Origin: Magnetovibrio sp.
Lineage (GTDB): Bacteria; Pseudomonadota; Alphaproteobacteria; Rhodospirillales; Magnetovibrionaceae
Direction: 5' to 3'
Assembly (NCBI RefSeq): GCF_036568125.1
Contig: NZ_DATCTF010000008.1
Span: 1-63,511 of the forward strand
Length of the DNA: 63,511 nt
Position numbers and translations under genes: made by a program. The notes below the pieces were generated by a model, which saw nothing but the letters and a program-made list of their open reading frames with translations, did no database searches and was not told where the DNA came from. Shown here one piece after another: positions 24,999 through 35,140 of this stretch. Position 1 is the first letter of the stretch; every line of letters starts with the position of its first letter.

Positions 24999-26138
24999 AT
25001 GTCTAAGAAAGTTCTCATTGTTGGCGGCGGCCTTGCCGGCACCATCATCGCCAACGGCCTGTGCCGCCACATCGGCACCGAACTGCGCAGGGGCGATGTG
25101 TCGATCACCATGCTGGGCACCACCGACACCCACATGTACCAGCCGGGTCTGCTGTACGTTCCGTTCGGCAAGATCCGCGAACGCGAATTGTTCCGCCCGC
25201 AGCGCAAAGTGCTTGATAAGCGCGTGATCTTCCACATCGATCCGGCCACCAACATCGACGTCGACAACAAAAAAGTCACCTGTAAGTCCGGCGCCGTGCA
25301 CGAGTACGATTATCTCGTCATCGCCACCGGCTCACGTCTGATGCCGCAAAACATTCCCGGCATGCAGGAAGGCGCACACTGGCTTTACGACCTGGAAGGT
25401 GCGCGCAAGATGCGCGACGCGCTGGACAAGTTCGAAGGCGGCAAGATCGTCGTCAACGTCAACGCCCCGCACAAATGCCCGGTCGCCCCGCTGGAAATCA
25501 CCTTCATGTTGAAGGAATACCTGGAAGGCAAAGGCCTGTGGGACAAATCCGAGATCACCTACACCTATCCGATCGGCCGCCTGCACGCGCTGGAGCCGGT
25601 CGCCGAATGGGCGAAACCCGCCATGGACGCCGACGGCATCAAGTACGAAACATTCTTCAACACCAAAGAAGTCGACCCTGCGGGCAAGACCATCTCTTCG
25701 GAAGAAGGCGTGACGCTCGACTACGACCTGCTGGTCACCATCCCGCCCCATGCCGGCGCCGAGGTCATCACCGATTCCGGTTTGGGCGATGGCGGCTGGG
25801 TGCCGACCAACAAAACCAAGCTGTTGCGTGAAGGTTCCACGGACGTGTTCGTGTGTGGCGACACCACCAACATTCCGATTTCCAAGGCCGGTTCCACCGC
25901 CCACTTCGAAGCCGACACCGTGATCGACAACTTGGCGTCCCTGCTCACCGAAGGCCGTTGGGCGCGCGATTACGACGGCAAGGTGTTCTGCTTCGTCGAG
26001 ACCGGCATGAAGACCGGCACCTACGTGTGGTTCGACTACAAGACGCCGCCGAACCCCGGCGCACCGTCGCAGATGATCCACTGGTTCAAGCTGGCTTACA
26101 ACCGTCTGTACTGGCTGTCCGCCCGCGGCTTGCTGTAA
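24999..26138 (+). CDS. FAD-dependent sulfide:quinone oxidoreductase-like protein
   Basis: Encodes 379 residues from ATG 24999 behind AGGGAGG. It has an N-terminal FAD site (VLIVGGGLAGTIIANGL), a second nucleotide-binding part (LVIATGSRLMPQ), VFVCGDTT before the FAD end, and a C-terminal IHWFKLAYNRLYWLSARG segment that may bind the membrane. It resembles SQR/flavocytochrome c relatives. Of the three redox cysteines of classical SQR only one has a clear counterpart (C160 in HKCPVAP); the others are missing. It may therefore be an SQR-like enzyme with a different sulfur substrate, working with DsrE/TusA. The DUF1641 gene follows 13 bases later. Confidence 0.8.
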   Translation: MSKKVLIVGGGLAGTIIANGLCRHIGTELRRGDVSITMLGTTDTHMYQPGLLYVPFGKIRERELFRPQRKVLDKRVIFHIDPATNIDVDNKKVTCKSGAVHEYDYLVIATGSRLMPQNIPGMQEGAHWLYDLEGARKMRDALDKFEGGKIVVNVNAPHKCPVAPLEITFMLKEYLEGKGLWDKSEITYTYPIGRLHALEPVAEWAKPAMDADGIKYETFFNTKEVDPAGKTISSEEGVTLDYDLLVTIPPHAGAEVITDSGLGDGGWVPTNKTKLLREGSTDVFVCGDTTNIPISKAGSTAHFEADTVIDNLASLLTEGRWARDYDGKVFCFVETGMKTGTYVWFDYKTPPNPGAPSQMIHWFKLAYNRLYWLSARGLL

Positions 26139-26151
26139 GGGAGTGGTGGAT

Positions 26152-26676
26152 ATGAGCGAGACTCAAGAAAACACCCTTCGCCTGGTCCAGGCCGCTACTG
26201 AGGCGATGACCGACGGCATGGTCGAACGCATGGCCACCACCGGCGGCAATGCATTGGAAGTGCTCGATCGCCTCAACAACGACGACACCAAAGATGCGAT
26301 CATGAACACCATCGACCGCTTGACCGAGCTGCAACGCTCGGGTGCGCTCGACACGTTGTTCGACCTCGTCATCTTGTTGCACGGTGCGCGTTCGGCGATG
26401 ACCGACTCGATGGTGGAACGCCTGGTGATCTGGGCCGAAACCATGATCAACAATGTCGCCAACGAACATCTGGCCGAATTCGCCGGAGAAACCGTTGACG
26501 CCATGCACGACGCCGCGGTGGAAACAGCGCAGCAAAAATCCAGTGGTGGCCTGATGTCGACCATCGGCATGCTCAGCAAGCCTGAAACGCAACAAGCCAT
26601 CAAGTTCCTGATGACGTTCGCGTGCAAAATGCAAAAGAACGTGACGGACTCGCAGGGGACGCAAACGAACGGATAA
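26152..26676 (+). CDS. DUF1641 family protein
   Basis: Encodes 174 residues from ATG 26152, behind GGGAGTGG. It is mostly helical and acidic, without signal peptide or membrane segment, with the repeated motif LDRLNNDDTKDAIMNTIDRLTEL and a SMIG-like STIGMLSKPETQQAIKFLMTFA tail. DUF1641 proteins often sit next to SQR-like flavoproteins in sulfur oxidisers; the role is unknown, perhaps a small helper subunit. It ends the operon, followed by a strong terminator. Confidence 0.78.
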   Translation: MSETQENTLRLVQAATEAMTDGMVERMATTGGNALEVLDRLNNDDTKDAIMNTIDRLTELQRSGALDTLFDLVILLHGARSAMTDSMVERLVIWAETMINNVANEHLAEFAGETVDAMHDAAVETAQQKSSGGLMSTIGMLSKPETQQAIKFLMTFACKMQKNVTDSQGTQTNG

Positions 26677-26705
26677 GCCCTCCCTTCGTTTTACATCCCT
26701 CCTTT

Positions 26706-26742
26706 GCCGTGGTTCCTCTTTCGAGGACCACGGCATTTTTTT
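26706..26742. terminator. Shared bidirectional terminator between the sulfur operon and korB
   Basis: GCCGTGG-CCTC / GAGG-CCACGGC with a 4-base loop makes a long hairpin followed by seven T on the plus strand. On the minus strand the sequence after it is less T-rich. The two convergent operons end 30 and 3 bases away. Confidence 0.85.
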
Positions 26743-26744
26743 GC

Positions 26745-27788
26745 TTAAGCCTCGTCGGCATCTCCACCGACGGCCCAGGTGTGACCCTGGCGCAAGACGT
26801 CGTTGAGACTGGTGGTGGCGTGGGAGGTTTGGGCCTCCACCATCTTGCGGATTTCGACTTCGAAGATATGCCCCGGCTTGCAATACAGAACCCCCATGGC
26901 GACGGGAAATTCCGGCTCGTTCATGTCGGCCAACAAGCACCCGAGCATCCTATTGGTTTCATCGTGCACCAAGATATCAGCTTCGGTGACACCGTTTTCG
27001 CCGATGGTCACGACCTCCAACGCCAACGCGCCGGAAACGATGCGCAGCCCCTTGTTGCGCTCGCGCCCAAATATCAACGGCTTGCCGTGTTCGACATGAA
27101 TTTGCATGTCGGCGGCCTTGTCCTTGGCGGTGAACGCATCGAACGCACCGTCATTGTAGACGACGCAGTTTTGGAAGATTTCGACGAACGATGTGCCCTT
27201 GAAGGCATGGGCGCGCTTGAGGGTTTCGGTCAATTCCTTTTGCGCGGTATCGACGGCACGGGCGACGAAATGCCCGCCCGAGCCCAACGCCAGTTGGACC
27301 GCCGAGACCGGATTTTCAATACAGCCCAACGGCGACGACGGCGAGCGTGTTCCGACCCGTGAAGTTGGCGAAAATTGCCCTTTGGTGAGGCCATAAATCT
27401 CGTTGTTGAACAACAGAAATTGCACATCGACGTTACGGCGCACCAGATGAACGAAATGATTGCCGCCGATCGATAGCGCATCGCCATCGCCCGAAATGAT
27501 CCACACATCCAGGTCCGGATTGGCAAGCTTGATGCCCGTGGCGATGGCCGGGGCGCGTCCATGGATGGAGTGGAACCCATACGTCGCCATATAATAAGGG
27601 AACCGCGATGCACAGCCGATACCGGAAACGAACACCGTGTTTTCGGTTTTGGCCTCGACATCGGCGAGGGTTTTTTGCACGGCCTTGAGGATCGCATAGT
27701 CGCCGCAGCCCGGACACCACCGCACTTCTTGGTTCGAGGCAAAGTCCTTGGCCGTAAGTTTCGGCGCTTCGGTTGTCGCTTCGTTCAT
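26745..27788 (-). CDS. korB: 2-oxoacid:ferredoxin oxidoreductase, beta subunit
   Basis: Encodes 347 residues from ATG 27788, which overlaps the korA stop (ATGA). The beta-subunit marks are EVRWCPGCGDYAI (cluster cysteines) and the thiamine-diphosphate motif IISGDGDALSIGGNH with NNEIYGLTKGQ. With KorA it interconverts 2-oxoglutarate (or another 2-oxoacid) plus CoA and succinyl-CoA using ferredoxin. The two-subunit form fits 2-oxoglutarate:ferredoxin oxidoreductase best, but the substrate is not proven by sequence. Confidence 0.9.
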   Translation of the reverse strand: MNEATTEAPKLTAKDFASNQEVRWCPGCGDYAILKAVQKTLADVEAKTENTVFVSGIGCASRFPYYMATYGFHSIHGRAPAIATGIKLANPDLDVWIISGDGDALSIGGNHFVHLVRRNVDVQFLLFNNEIYGLTKGQFSPTSRVGTRSPSSPLGCIENPVSAVQLALGSGGHFVARAVDTAQKELTETLKRAHAFKGTSFVEIFQNCVVYNDGAFDAFTAKDKAADMQIHVEHGKPLIFGRERNKGLRIVSGALALEVVTIGENGVTEADILVHDETNRMLGCLLADMNEPEFPVAMGVLYCKPGHIFEVEIRKMVEAQTSHATTSLNDVLRQGHTWAVGGDADEA

Positions 27789-29686
27789 TGTGCAGCCTCC
27801 CAATAGGCGCGGATCGCGTCTTCGAGTTCGTGAATTTTAAACGGCTGGCCCATCACTTTGTTGATGCCTTTGGCGTCGATCAGGTATTGATCGCGCAACA
27901 CCTTGACGAACTGGCCGCTGTTCATTTCCGGCACCAAAACTTGATCGAACCCTGCCAGCAGCGCGCCTAAGTTGGCGGGCAACGGCCACAAATTGCGCAC
28001 ATGGATGTGACTGACGGATAGACCTTCGTCGATCAGATTGCTGACCGCCCGATTGATCGGGCCATAGGTCGATCCCCACCCGACCACCGCCACCGGTCCG
28101 CTTTCGGGGCCAGCCTCAACGCCTTGATCGGGAATGTCGCGCACCACGCCGGCGACTTTCGCCGCGCGGACATCGGTCATCTTTTGATGGTTGGCGGGGT
28201 CGTAGGAAATGTTGCCGGTCTCGAAACTTTTTTCCAAACCGCCGATGCGATGTTCCAGACACGGCGTGCCCGGGATCGCCCAAGGCCGCGCCAACGTCTC
28301 AGCATCGCGGATCGACGGATCGAAACACGGACCGTCTTGATGCAAGTCGGTGGGAAACGGTTCCATCGCATCGACATCGGGGATCAACCAAGGCTCCGAC
28401 GCATTGCTGATGTAGCCGTCGCTCAAAACCATCACCGGGGTCTGATACTTCGTGGCGATGTGGCAGGCCTCGATCGCCATTTCGAAACAGTCCGACGGCG
28501 AACGCGCCGCGATCACCACCAGCGGACATTCGCCGTTGCGGCCATAGAGCGCCTGCAGCAGATCCGATTGCTCGGTCTTGGTCGGAAGCCCGGTGGACGG
28601 CCCGGCGCGTTGGGTGTTGATGACCACCAGCGGACGTTCCGAACTGACGGCTAGACCGATGGCTTCGGCTTTCAGAGAGATTCCCGGACCCGAGCTTGAG
28701 GTCACGCCCAAGCCGCCTGCATACGATGCACCGATGGCGGCGCACACGGCGGCGATTTCGTCTTCAGCCTGAAAGGTGACGATGTCGTGTTCGATCATTT
28801 TAGACAACGTGTGCAACACCGGCGAGGCGGGCGTGATCGGATAGGAACAAAACACCAACCGCAACGCGGCCAACTTGGACCCGACGGCCAACCCCCACGC
28901 CATCGCTTCGGCGCCGGTGACGGTGCGATACAGCCCCGGTTCGATGTCCGGCGCATGGGGCACGGTGTAGCTTTGCAGGCCGTCGGCGGTTTCCATCGTT
29001 TCCGCCAGCGCATGCCCGGCGTTCAGCGCCGCAATGTTGGCATCGGCAATGTCGGGACGGGATGCAAATTTTCTTTTGAGCCAATCGATGGTCGCTTGGC
29101 GGTCGCGATCGAACATCCAATAGACATAGCCCAGCGTCCAGAAGTTCTTACAGCGCAATGCCTCTTTCTTCGACAGACCGAATGCGCTCACGGCATCCTG
29201 CGTCAGTGTCGAGATATCCATTTCTATAACGCGGTAGGCTTCGAGACTGCCGTCTTTAAGCGGATCTGCACCATAGCCCGCACGATGCAGGTTGCGCTCT
29301 TGAAAGGACCCGCTGTCGACGATCAGGATACCGCCGACCTTGAGCCCCGGAAGCTCAACTTTCAGCGCCGCCGGGTTCATCGCCACCAGAACATCGAATT
29401 CGTCGCCAGCCGTCTTGATCACGCGCGAACCGAAATTGATCTGAAAGGCGGAAACGCCAAACGTGGTGCCTGTGGGCGCACGAATTTCGGCGGGATAATC
29501 GGGAAATGTCGAGAGGTTGTTTTGCGCCACCGCCGTCGCCAGAGTGAACTGACCGCCGGTGATCTGCATGCCGTCACCGGAATCTCCGGAAAAACGAACT
29601 ACGGCGGAATCGAGCGTTTGGCGAACAGGGGAAACTCGAGAATTATCTATAGCAGAACCAGTCACGCTGAACGTCTTTCTTGCCAA
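27785..29686 (-). CDS. korA: 2-oxoacid:ferredoxin oxidoreductase, fused gamma-alpha subunit
   Basis: Encodes 633 residues. The N-terminal ~200 residues are the gamma domain (VRFSGDSGDGMQITGG...PDYPAEIRAP), followed by the alpha/pyrimidine-binding domain (SYPITPASPVLHTL, SSSGPGISLKAEAIGLAV) and a C-terminal VPEMNSGQFVKVLR block. No ferredoxin-like delta domain is present. It forms a complex with KorB and works in the cytosol, either in an oxygen-tolerant oxidative TCA variant or in reductive carbon fixation. 29687-29932 upstream holds no gene I can support. Confidence 0.9.
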   Translation of the reverse strand: MARKTFSVTGSAIDNSRVSPVRQTLDSAVVRFSGDSGDGMQITGGQFTLATAVAQNNLSTFPDYPAEIRAPTGTTFGVSAFQINFGSRVIKTAGDEFDVLVAMNPAALKVELPGLKVGGILIVDSGSFQERNLHRAGYGADPLKDGSLEAYRVIEMDISTLTQDAVSAFGLSKKEALRCKNFWTLGYVYWMFDRDRQATIDWLKRKFASRPDIADANIAALNAGHALAETMETADGLQSYTVPHAPDIEPGLYRTVTGAEAMAWGLAVGSKLAALRLVFCSYPITPASPVLHTLSKMIEHDIVTFQAEDEIAAVCAAIGASYAGGLGVTSSSGPGISLKAEAIGLAVSSERPLVVINTQRAGPSTGLPTKTEQSDLLQALYGRNGECPLVVIAARSPSDCFEMAIEACHIATKYQTPVMVLSDGYISNASEPWLIPDVDAMEPFPTDLHQDGPCFDPSIRDAETLARPWAIPGTPCLEHRIGGLEKSFETGNISYDPANHQKMTDVRAAKVAGVVRDIPDQGVEAGPESGPVAVVGWGSTYGPINRAVSNLIDEGLSVSHIHVRNLWPLPANLGALLAGFDQVLVPEMNSGQFVKVLRDQYLIDAKGINKVMGQPFKIHELEDAIRAYWEAAQ

Positions 29687-29932
29687 TGTTGAAACTGTCG
29701 AAAGCCGCTTTGATGTTCGCTCATCTCCATGAAAAACACATTAAGATATTCGTCTTCCCAAAGCCTACGCGACACGCTACGCCACATATCGCGCATTACG
29801 TTGTAAGCCCGAAGCGACGGCACTTGCGTCACCCTTGTTCCGAGGAGTCCCTTGTAAACGGAACTTTTCAATTGATACTATCTATTACGGCCACAATGTA
29901 GAGGGTTAGGTCATTCATCAGAGATCGTCGCG

Positions 29933-31954
29933 ATGTCCACATCTCCCGTGTTGCCCAAGAAAAAGTCTCCGTTCGGTTGGATGAGAGAAATTTCAATCGC
30001 AGCCATGACTTTGGCGGCAGCCGGCGCCATTTTCATCGCGTTTTGGTCAGCCCAGGTGTCCATATCCCATCTGCACGATTACCAAGACCAGCTTATGGAA
30101 AACGAGGGCCGTTCGGTCGCCGATGCCATTGGCCGCTTTGTCACCGAACGAACCAGGTCGCTGACGTTATTTGCGGAACAAAACCGTGATCTGCTCTCCC
30201 GATTTTTGGCATCAAACGAGGACCCAGAGCTTCAGCAGCAACTCAACATCCTCATCGGCAAGCATTTTCCCAATTATCTCGCCTTTACCCTTCGCGGCGT
30301 GCGCAACCAACTCGTACCCGATGACTTTGGTGAACTCGTCGGCCCCGTATGTCGAAACGATATCGATAATTTTTGGCAGAGCCAGGAGCACCGAGAACTT
30401 TCCGAAACAAGCAACTACAAACCGTTCATCCATCCCCAAGGTGGAAACTATCATTTCGACATGATGACGCTCTGGCAAACCTCAAACGGTGAGAAGGCAA
30501 TCTTGTTTGTCAGTTTCCTGCCCACCCAATTGACCCGGATCATTTCCAGCTTTCAGTTGCCCGGTCATCACGTCGTGTTGGTGCGCAACGATCAAAAAGA
30601 CCTCATCGAGTTGACCGCCCAAGGGGCCCGCGACATCTTGAAAGCAAATATTCGCCTCTCGCCTGAAGAACTTCAGCGTGTGTTTCATTCCCTGCCCATC
30701 GAACACACCAGATGGATTGCGCTCGTTTTGCCTCAAGCCGGTTTCTTGGAAGAACAAGAGTGGAAAATTCACCGCCGTGCGGGCGTGCAGGTCTTGGGAA
30801 TTGTGCTCTTTTGGGTGGGGGCCATGTGGCTGATGGTGCGAACACTCCGCCAGCGCGAGCAGGCCTACATCACAATCAACGAACAAGCTGAACGTCTGCT
30901 GCGTTCTCAACAGGTCGCCCATGTCGGTTCTTGGGACTGGAACATCCTCACGGGCGGGTTGGAATGGACCGATGAAATCTACAGTATTTTCGGTCGTTCA
31001 CGTGACGACTTTGGATCGACGTACGAAAACTTTCTCCAATGCATTCATCCCGATGATCGTGAAAAAGTCATTTCCGCCGTTGGCAATGCCGTTGCAAACG
31101 GTGCACCTTATGATCTTCAGCATCGCGTTCTCCTACCAAGCGGTGACGTGCGCTACGTCCAAGAAAAAGGTCAAGTGTATCGAGATCATATGGGGCAGCC
31201 CGTGCGTATGCTCGGCATCGTCCACGATGTCACGGATCGCATTATGCTGGATAAATCGAAAAATGAATTCATTTCGACAGTCAGCCACGAACTGCGCACC
31301 CCCCTGACATCCATCAAAGGCTCGCTGTCTCTGCTTTTGGGCGGAGCCGCGGGAGATCTTCCCAAAAAAATGAAAGACATGATCGTCATTGCCCACAACA
31401 ATGCCGATCGGTTGATCAACCTTGTCAGCGATATTCTCGATCTTGAAAAGCTCCAATCCGAAAGGCTGGAATTCAATCTCCGAGATTTGGACGTTGGCAC
31501 GTTATTGATGGAAGGCGTCAACGCCAACCTCGGCTACGCCCACAAGTTGGGGGTCACTTTCACCATCCAACATCCACTACCGGGCCAGCTTGTGCGTTGC
31601 GATAAAGACCGCATTCTCCAAGTTCTCACCAACTTGCTGTCCAATGCGGCCAAGTTTTCCCCCAGAAATAGCACCGTCACCGTTTCCGCCATCCAAGCCG
31701 GCGACAGGATCAAGATATCGGTCACCGATCAAGGTGCGGGCATTTCGAAAGAATTCCAGTCGCGCATTTTCGAACGCTTCAGCCAAGAAGATTCATCGGA
31801 CCAACGCACCCAAGGAGGCACAGGGTTGGGCTTAAGCATCTGTAAAAACATTGTTGAAAAACACGGCGGAGAAATAGGTTTCGACTCCACCTTAGGCCAG
31901 GGGAGCACGTTTTTCTTCACCCTGCCGATTGCGACGGATGAGCGCCAGCCCTAA
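29933..31954 (+). CDS. Membrane sensor histidine kinase (PAS, HisKA, HATPase)
   Basis: Encodes 673 residues: a first membrane segment (about 18-40), a ~240-residue external sensor domain of unrecognised type, a second membrane segment (about 285-303), a PAS domain (about 325-430, [15 protein letters not shown]), a HisKA H-box [18 protein letters not shown] (His near 452) and an ATPase domain with the late motif [19 protein letters not shown]. No receiver domain or regulator gene adjoins it, so it is an orphan kinase. Its last 4 bases overlap the convergent mutL stop. Signal unknown. Confidence 0.9.
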   Translation: MSTSPVLPKKKSPFGWMREISIAAMTLAAAGAIFIAFWSAQVSISHLHDYQDQLMENEGRSVADAIGRFVTERTRSLTLFAEQNRDLLSRFLASNEDPELQQQLNILIGKHFPNYLAFTLRGVRNQLVPDDFGELVGPVCRNDIDNFWQSQEHRELSETSNYKPFIHPQGGNYHFDMMTLWQTSNGEKAILFVSFLPTQLTRIISSFQLPGHHVVLVRNDQKDLIELTAQGARDILKANIRLSPEELQRVFHSLPIEHTRWIALVLPQAGFLEEQEWKIHRRAGVQVLGIVLFWVGAMWLMVRTLRQREQAYITINEQAERLLRSQQVAHVGSWDWNILTGGLEWTDEIYSIFGRSRDDFGSTYENFLQCIHPDDREKVISAVGNAVANGAPYDLQHRVLLPSGDVRYVQEKGQVYRDHMGQPVRMLGIVHDVTDRIMLDKSKNEFISTVSHELRTPLTSIKGSLSLLLGGAAGDLPKKMKDMIVIAHNNADRLINLVSDILDLEKLQSERLEFNLRDLDVGTLLMEGVNANLGYAHKLGVTFTIQHPLPGQLVRCDKDRILQVLTNLLSNAAKFSPRNSTVTVSAIQAGDRIKISVTDQGAGISKEFQSRIFERFSQEDSSDQRTQGGTGLGLSICKNIVEKHGGEIGFDSTLGQGSTFFFTLPIATDERQP

Positions 31955-33756
31955 CGCCGTCCAAACAATTTTTCGATGTCGCTGAGCTTGAGCTCAACAT
32001 AGGTCGGACGGCCATGATTGCATTGCCCGGAATGCGGCGTGGCTTCCATTTCACGCAGCAAGGCGTTCATTTCATCCGCGTTCAGTCGCCGACCGGCGCG
32101 CACCGAACCATGGCAGGCCATCGTCGAGGCGACGTCAGCGAGCTTTTCATGCAGCGACAAGACCTCGCCCCATTCAGCCAAGTCATCGGCTAGGTCCTTG
32201 ACCAATTTTTGCACGTCGGTCTGGCCGAGCATCGCGGGCGTTTCTCGCACCACCACGGCCCCTTCGCCAAACGGCTCGATCACCAAGCCAAGCTCCGACA
32301 ATTCGTCGAGGCGCTTTGTGAGTCTGGCGGCGGACGGCTCGTCCAGCTCCACCACCTCGGGCAACAGCAAGCCTTGGCGTTTGATGCCGCCTTCATCCAG
32401 GGCGTGCTTCATGCGTTCGTACACGATGCGTTCGTGCGCGGCGTGCTGATCGACCACCACGATACCGTCTGCTGTCTGCGCCACGATGTAGGTTTCGTGC
32501 AGCTGCGCGCGCGCCACGCCGAGCGGGAAGTCGCTCACAACGGTATCGGCTTGGGGGGGCGGCTGTTGTTCGCTTCGCGCCGTAGGGGTCATATCGAAAT
32601 TGTGCAATGGCGCTTGAAACTGCGCGGCACGGTCGGACAAACCGGCAGTTGGATAACCGCCGCCTTGGGGAAACGGTCGCGATTGATAGGCATGCAAGCC
32701 TTGGCCATGCTGAACCGCGCCGAGCGCCGCGTGAGACACCGTGGTCGAGGCGCGGTGCCCGGCATCGGCCAAGGCGTGCTTGAGCGCACTGACGATCAAA
32801 CCGCGCACCAAACCTGAATCGCGAAAACGCACTTCGGTCTTTGCCGGGTGAACGTTGACGTCCACTTGGTCGGGCGGAACTTCCAGATAAAGCGCGACAT
32901 AAGGATAGCGGTCATGAGCCAGAAAGTCGCGATACGCACCGCGCACCGCGCCGAAAAACAGCTTGTCCTTGACCGGGCGACCGTTGACGAACATGTACTG
33001 CTGCTGGGCGTTGCCGCGGTTGAGCGTCGGCAGACCGATGTGCCCTGTAAGACGAACGCCTTCGCGTGCGGCTTCGACCGTCAGGGCATTGTCGGAAAAT
33101 TCCCGCCCCATGATCGCGCCGAGACGATCCAGGCGCTGGGTGAACAAATCGCCCTGGGCGGGCGCATAGCGCAGCACCGTGCGCGTGCCGTCTGCCAGCG
33201 TAAAGCCCACCCCCGGATGAGCCATGGCGAGACGCTTGACCATTTCCGTGGCGTGGCTCAGTTCGGTGCGCGGTTCTTTGAGAAACTTCAACCGCGCCGG
33301 AGTGGCAAAAAATAGATCGCGGATTTCGACCCGGGTGCCTTGTGGGTGGGCGGCAGGCTGGACATTGCCGAGCGTGCCCCCTTCGACGCTCAAGGTCCAT
33401 GCGCTGTCGCCGCCTTCAACCCGCGACGTAATAGTCAAGCGCGCCACCGCGCCGATGGACGGCAGCGCCTCGCCGCGAAACCCCAACGACTTGATGTGCA
33501 CCAAATCGTCGTCGGGCAGCTTCGACGTAGCGTGACGTTCCACCGCCAAGCACAAATCGTCCGCCGTCATGCCGCGACCGTCGTCGGTGACGCTGATCAA
33601 GGTGCGGCCGCCGTCGCGCAACTGGATATCGATGTTGCGCGCCCCGGCGTCCAAGGCGTTTTCAACCAGTTCCTTGAGGGCGGAGGCCGGACGCTCCACC
33701 ACTTCGCCGGCGGCGATTTGATTGACCAGAGTTTCAGGCAGACGGCGAATGGTCAT
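31951..33756 (-). CDS. mutL: DNA mismatch repair protein MutL
   Basis: Encodes 601 residues. The GHKL ATPase motifs are [15 protein letters not shown] and [13 protein letters not shown]; a proline/glutamine-rich linker follows (about 350-410). The C-terminal dimerisation domain carries the endonuclease motif [12 protein letters not shown] (DQHAx2Ex4E) and the late [10 protein letters not shown] and [10 protein letters not shown]. The endonuclease motif means this MutL can nick DNA itself, as in bacteria lacking MutH. pgi lies 2 bases upstream on the same strand. Confidence 0.95.
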   Translation of the reverse strand: MTIRRLPETLVNQIAAGEVVERPASALKELVENALDAGARNIDIQLRDGGRTLISVTDDGRGMTADDLCLAVERHATSKLPDDDLVHIKSLGFRGEALPSIGAVARLTITSRVEGGDSAWTLSVEGGTLGNVQPAAHPQGTRVEIRDLFFATPARLKFLKEPRTELSHATEMVKRLAMAHPGVGFTLADGTRTVLRYAPAQGDLFTQRLDRLGAIMGREFSDNALTVEAAREGVRLTGHIGLPTLNRGNAQQQYMFVNGRPVKDKLFFGAVRGAYRDFLAHDRYPYVALYLEVPPDQVDVNVHPAKTEVRFRDSGLVRGLIVSALKHALADAGHRASTTVSHAALGAVQHGQGLHAYQSRPFPQGGGYPTAGLSDRAAQFQAPLHNFDMTPTARSEQQPPPQADTVVSDFPLGVARAQLHETYIVAQTADGIVVVDQHAAHERIVYERMKHALDEGGIKRQGLLLPEVVELDEPSAARLTKRLDELSELGLVIEPFGEGAVVVRETPAMLGQTDVQKLVKDLADDLAEWGEVLSLHEKLADVASTMACHGSVRAGRRLNADEMNALLREMEATPHSGQCNHGRPTYVELKLSDIEKLFGRR

Positions 33757-33758
33757 GT

Positions 33759-35066
33759 TCAGCCCATTTCGAGCAGGAACTTGCGCGCCAAGACCTTGCC
33801 CTCTTCGACGGCGGGCTGGTCGAACGCGTTAACACCCAAAAGCCCGGCGGAAATGATGGTCTCCAGCATGAAATGCATCATCAGCGCGCCCATCACCTCT
33901 TCGTCCAAACGGTCCAGTTCAAACAAGCGTGTCGGACAGCCATTGCGCACCAAGGTTTCCGTCGTGGCACGCTGTTCGGCGTCCAACAAATCGCCCATGC
34001 GGCGACGTTGCAGGTAGGCGAGCTCCGGTTCCTTTACCAAGGCGTTGGATATCAAACCGCCCTCACCCGCGACATTCAGCGTCATCAAGGTGAACAGCTT
34101 GTCGCGCGGTCCATCCAGATACAGCTGCATTTGGCTATGCTGGTCGCGCGTGCCCATAGCGCGAATGGGCGTCGATCCGGTGCCGTTCTTGCCCAGACTT
34201 TCGGCCCAAAGCTGTTGAAACCACAGTCCGAAATTAGCCAGACGGTCGACGTACGGCATCAAGACCGTGTTGGCGATGCCCTTCTTTTTCATAAATGCGA
34301 CTTTGATCGCGGCGCCGACGGCAGGTTCGCTTTCACGCGGATCGGGGCCTTCCAGCGTCGCTTTCAGCACGTTCAGCGCGCCACGGCGCACCGCGTGAGC
34401 ATCCAATCCCGCGATCATCGCCGGCAACAAACCGACCAAGCTCAACGCGGAATAGCGCCCGCCGATGTTCGGGTCGTGGGCCAAGACCGGCAAGCTCAAC
34501 CGATGCGCCAAAGAGCGCAGCGGGTTGTTGGCGTTTTCAAGCTCCGTGATCACCAAGGCATGTTCGGGCACGCTGCCGCGGCCGATCAGCATCATCAATC
34601 GATCAAGACAAGCGATGAACTGTGCCACCGTTTCCGCCGTACCGCCGGATTTTGAAATGACGATAAAGCCGGTACGCCGCAACTCGAGCTGTTCGTACAG
34701 TAGCTCGAACGTATCGGGGTCGACGTTGTCGAGGAAATGCAGCCGCGGGCCACCCTTGCGCGGGCCAAAACCGCTATCGGCCAAGGCATAAAGGGTCTGC
34801 CCACCCAGCGAAGAGCCGCCAGTGCCCAACACCACCACATCGTCAAATTGAGTGCGAAAGCGCGTCGCGGTGGCGTCTAGGTCGGCGATGTCGTCGGTGG
34901 CTTCCGGCAGCCGCAACAGCGGCAGAGCGCCGCTTTTGTAATTGGCGCGCAGTTCATCGACGATGGGGCCGGTCTGTTCTTGAAATTCGCTGAATTGCTC
35001 ATCCGAAAGCCCATATTCGCCCACATGGCTTTCAAAACAGGTTTGGATAATTTGACGATAGAGCAT
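33759..35066 (-). CDS. pgi: Glucose-6-phosphate isomerase
   Basis: Encodes 435 residues, of the shorter Pgi form (the enterobacterial enzyme is about 550). The family marks [33 protein letters not shown] and a late [15 protein letters not shown] with the catalytic region [16 protein letters not shown] are present. It interconverts glucose-6-phosphate and fructose-6-phosphate in the cytosol. It ends 2 bases before mutL and begins 74 bases after the M16 gene, perhaps in one transcript. Confidence 0.9.
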   Translation of the reverse strand: MLYRQIIQTCFESHVGEYGLSDEQFSEFQEQTGPIVDELRANYKSGALPLLRLPEATDDIADLDATATRFRTQFDDVVVLGTGGSSLGGQTLYALADSGFGPRKGGPRLHFLDNVDPDTFELLYEQLELRRTGFIVISKSGGTAETVAQFIACLDRLMMLIGRGSVPEHALVITELENANNPLRSLAHRLSLPVLAHDPNIGGRYSALSLVGLLPAMIAGLDAHAVRRGALNVLKATLEGPDPRESEPAVGAAIKVAFMKKKGIANTVLMPYVDRLANFGLWFQQLWAESLGKNGTGSTPIRAMGTRDQHSQMQLYLDGPRDKLFTLMTLNVAGEGGLISNALVKEPELAYLQRRRMGDLLDAEQRATTETLVRNGCPTRLFELDRLDEEVMGALMMHFMLETIISAGLLGVNAFDQPAVEEGKVLARKFLLEMG

Positions 35067-35140
35067 AAAGGCCCAACATTCCCAAAGGCATTCCCCACGC
35101 CGCGCCAGAAAGACGCGGAATCGGCCCCCAGATTACCACG

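Noticed and set aside
29687-29932. A small gene or RNA in the korA-kinase gap
   Set aside because: No frame with a ribosome-binding site, no hairpin with T-run and no known RNA pattern was found.
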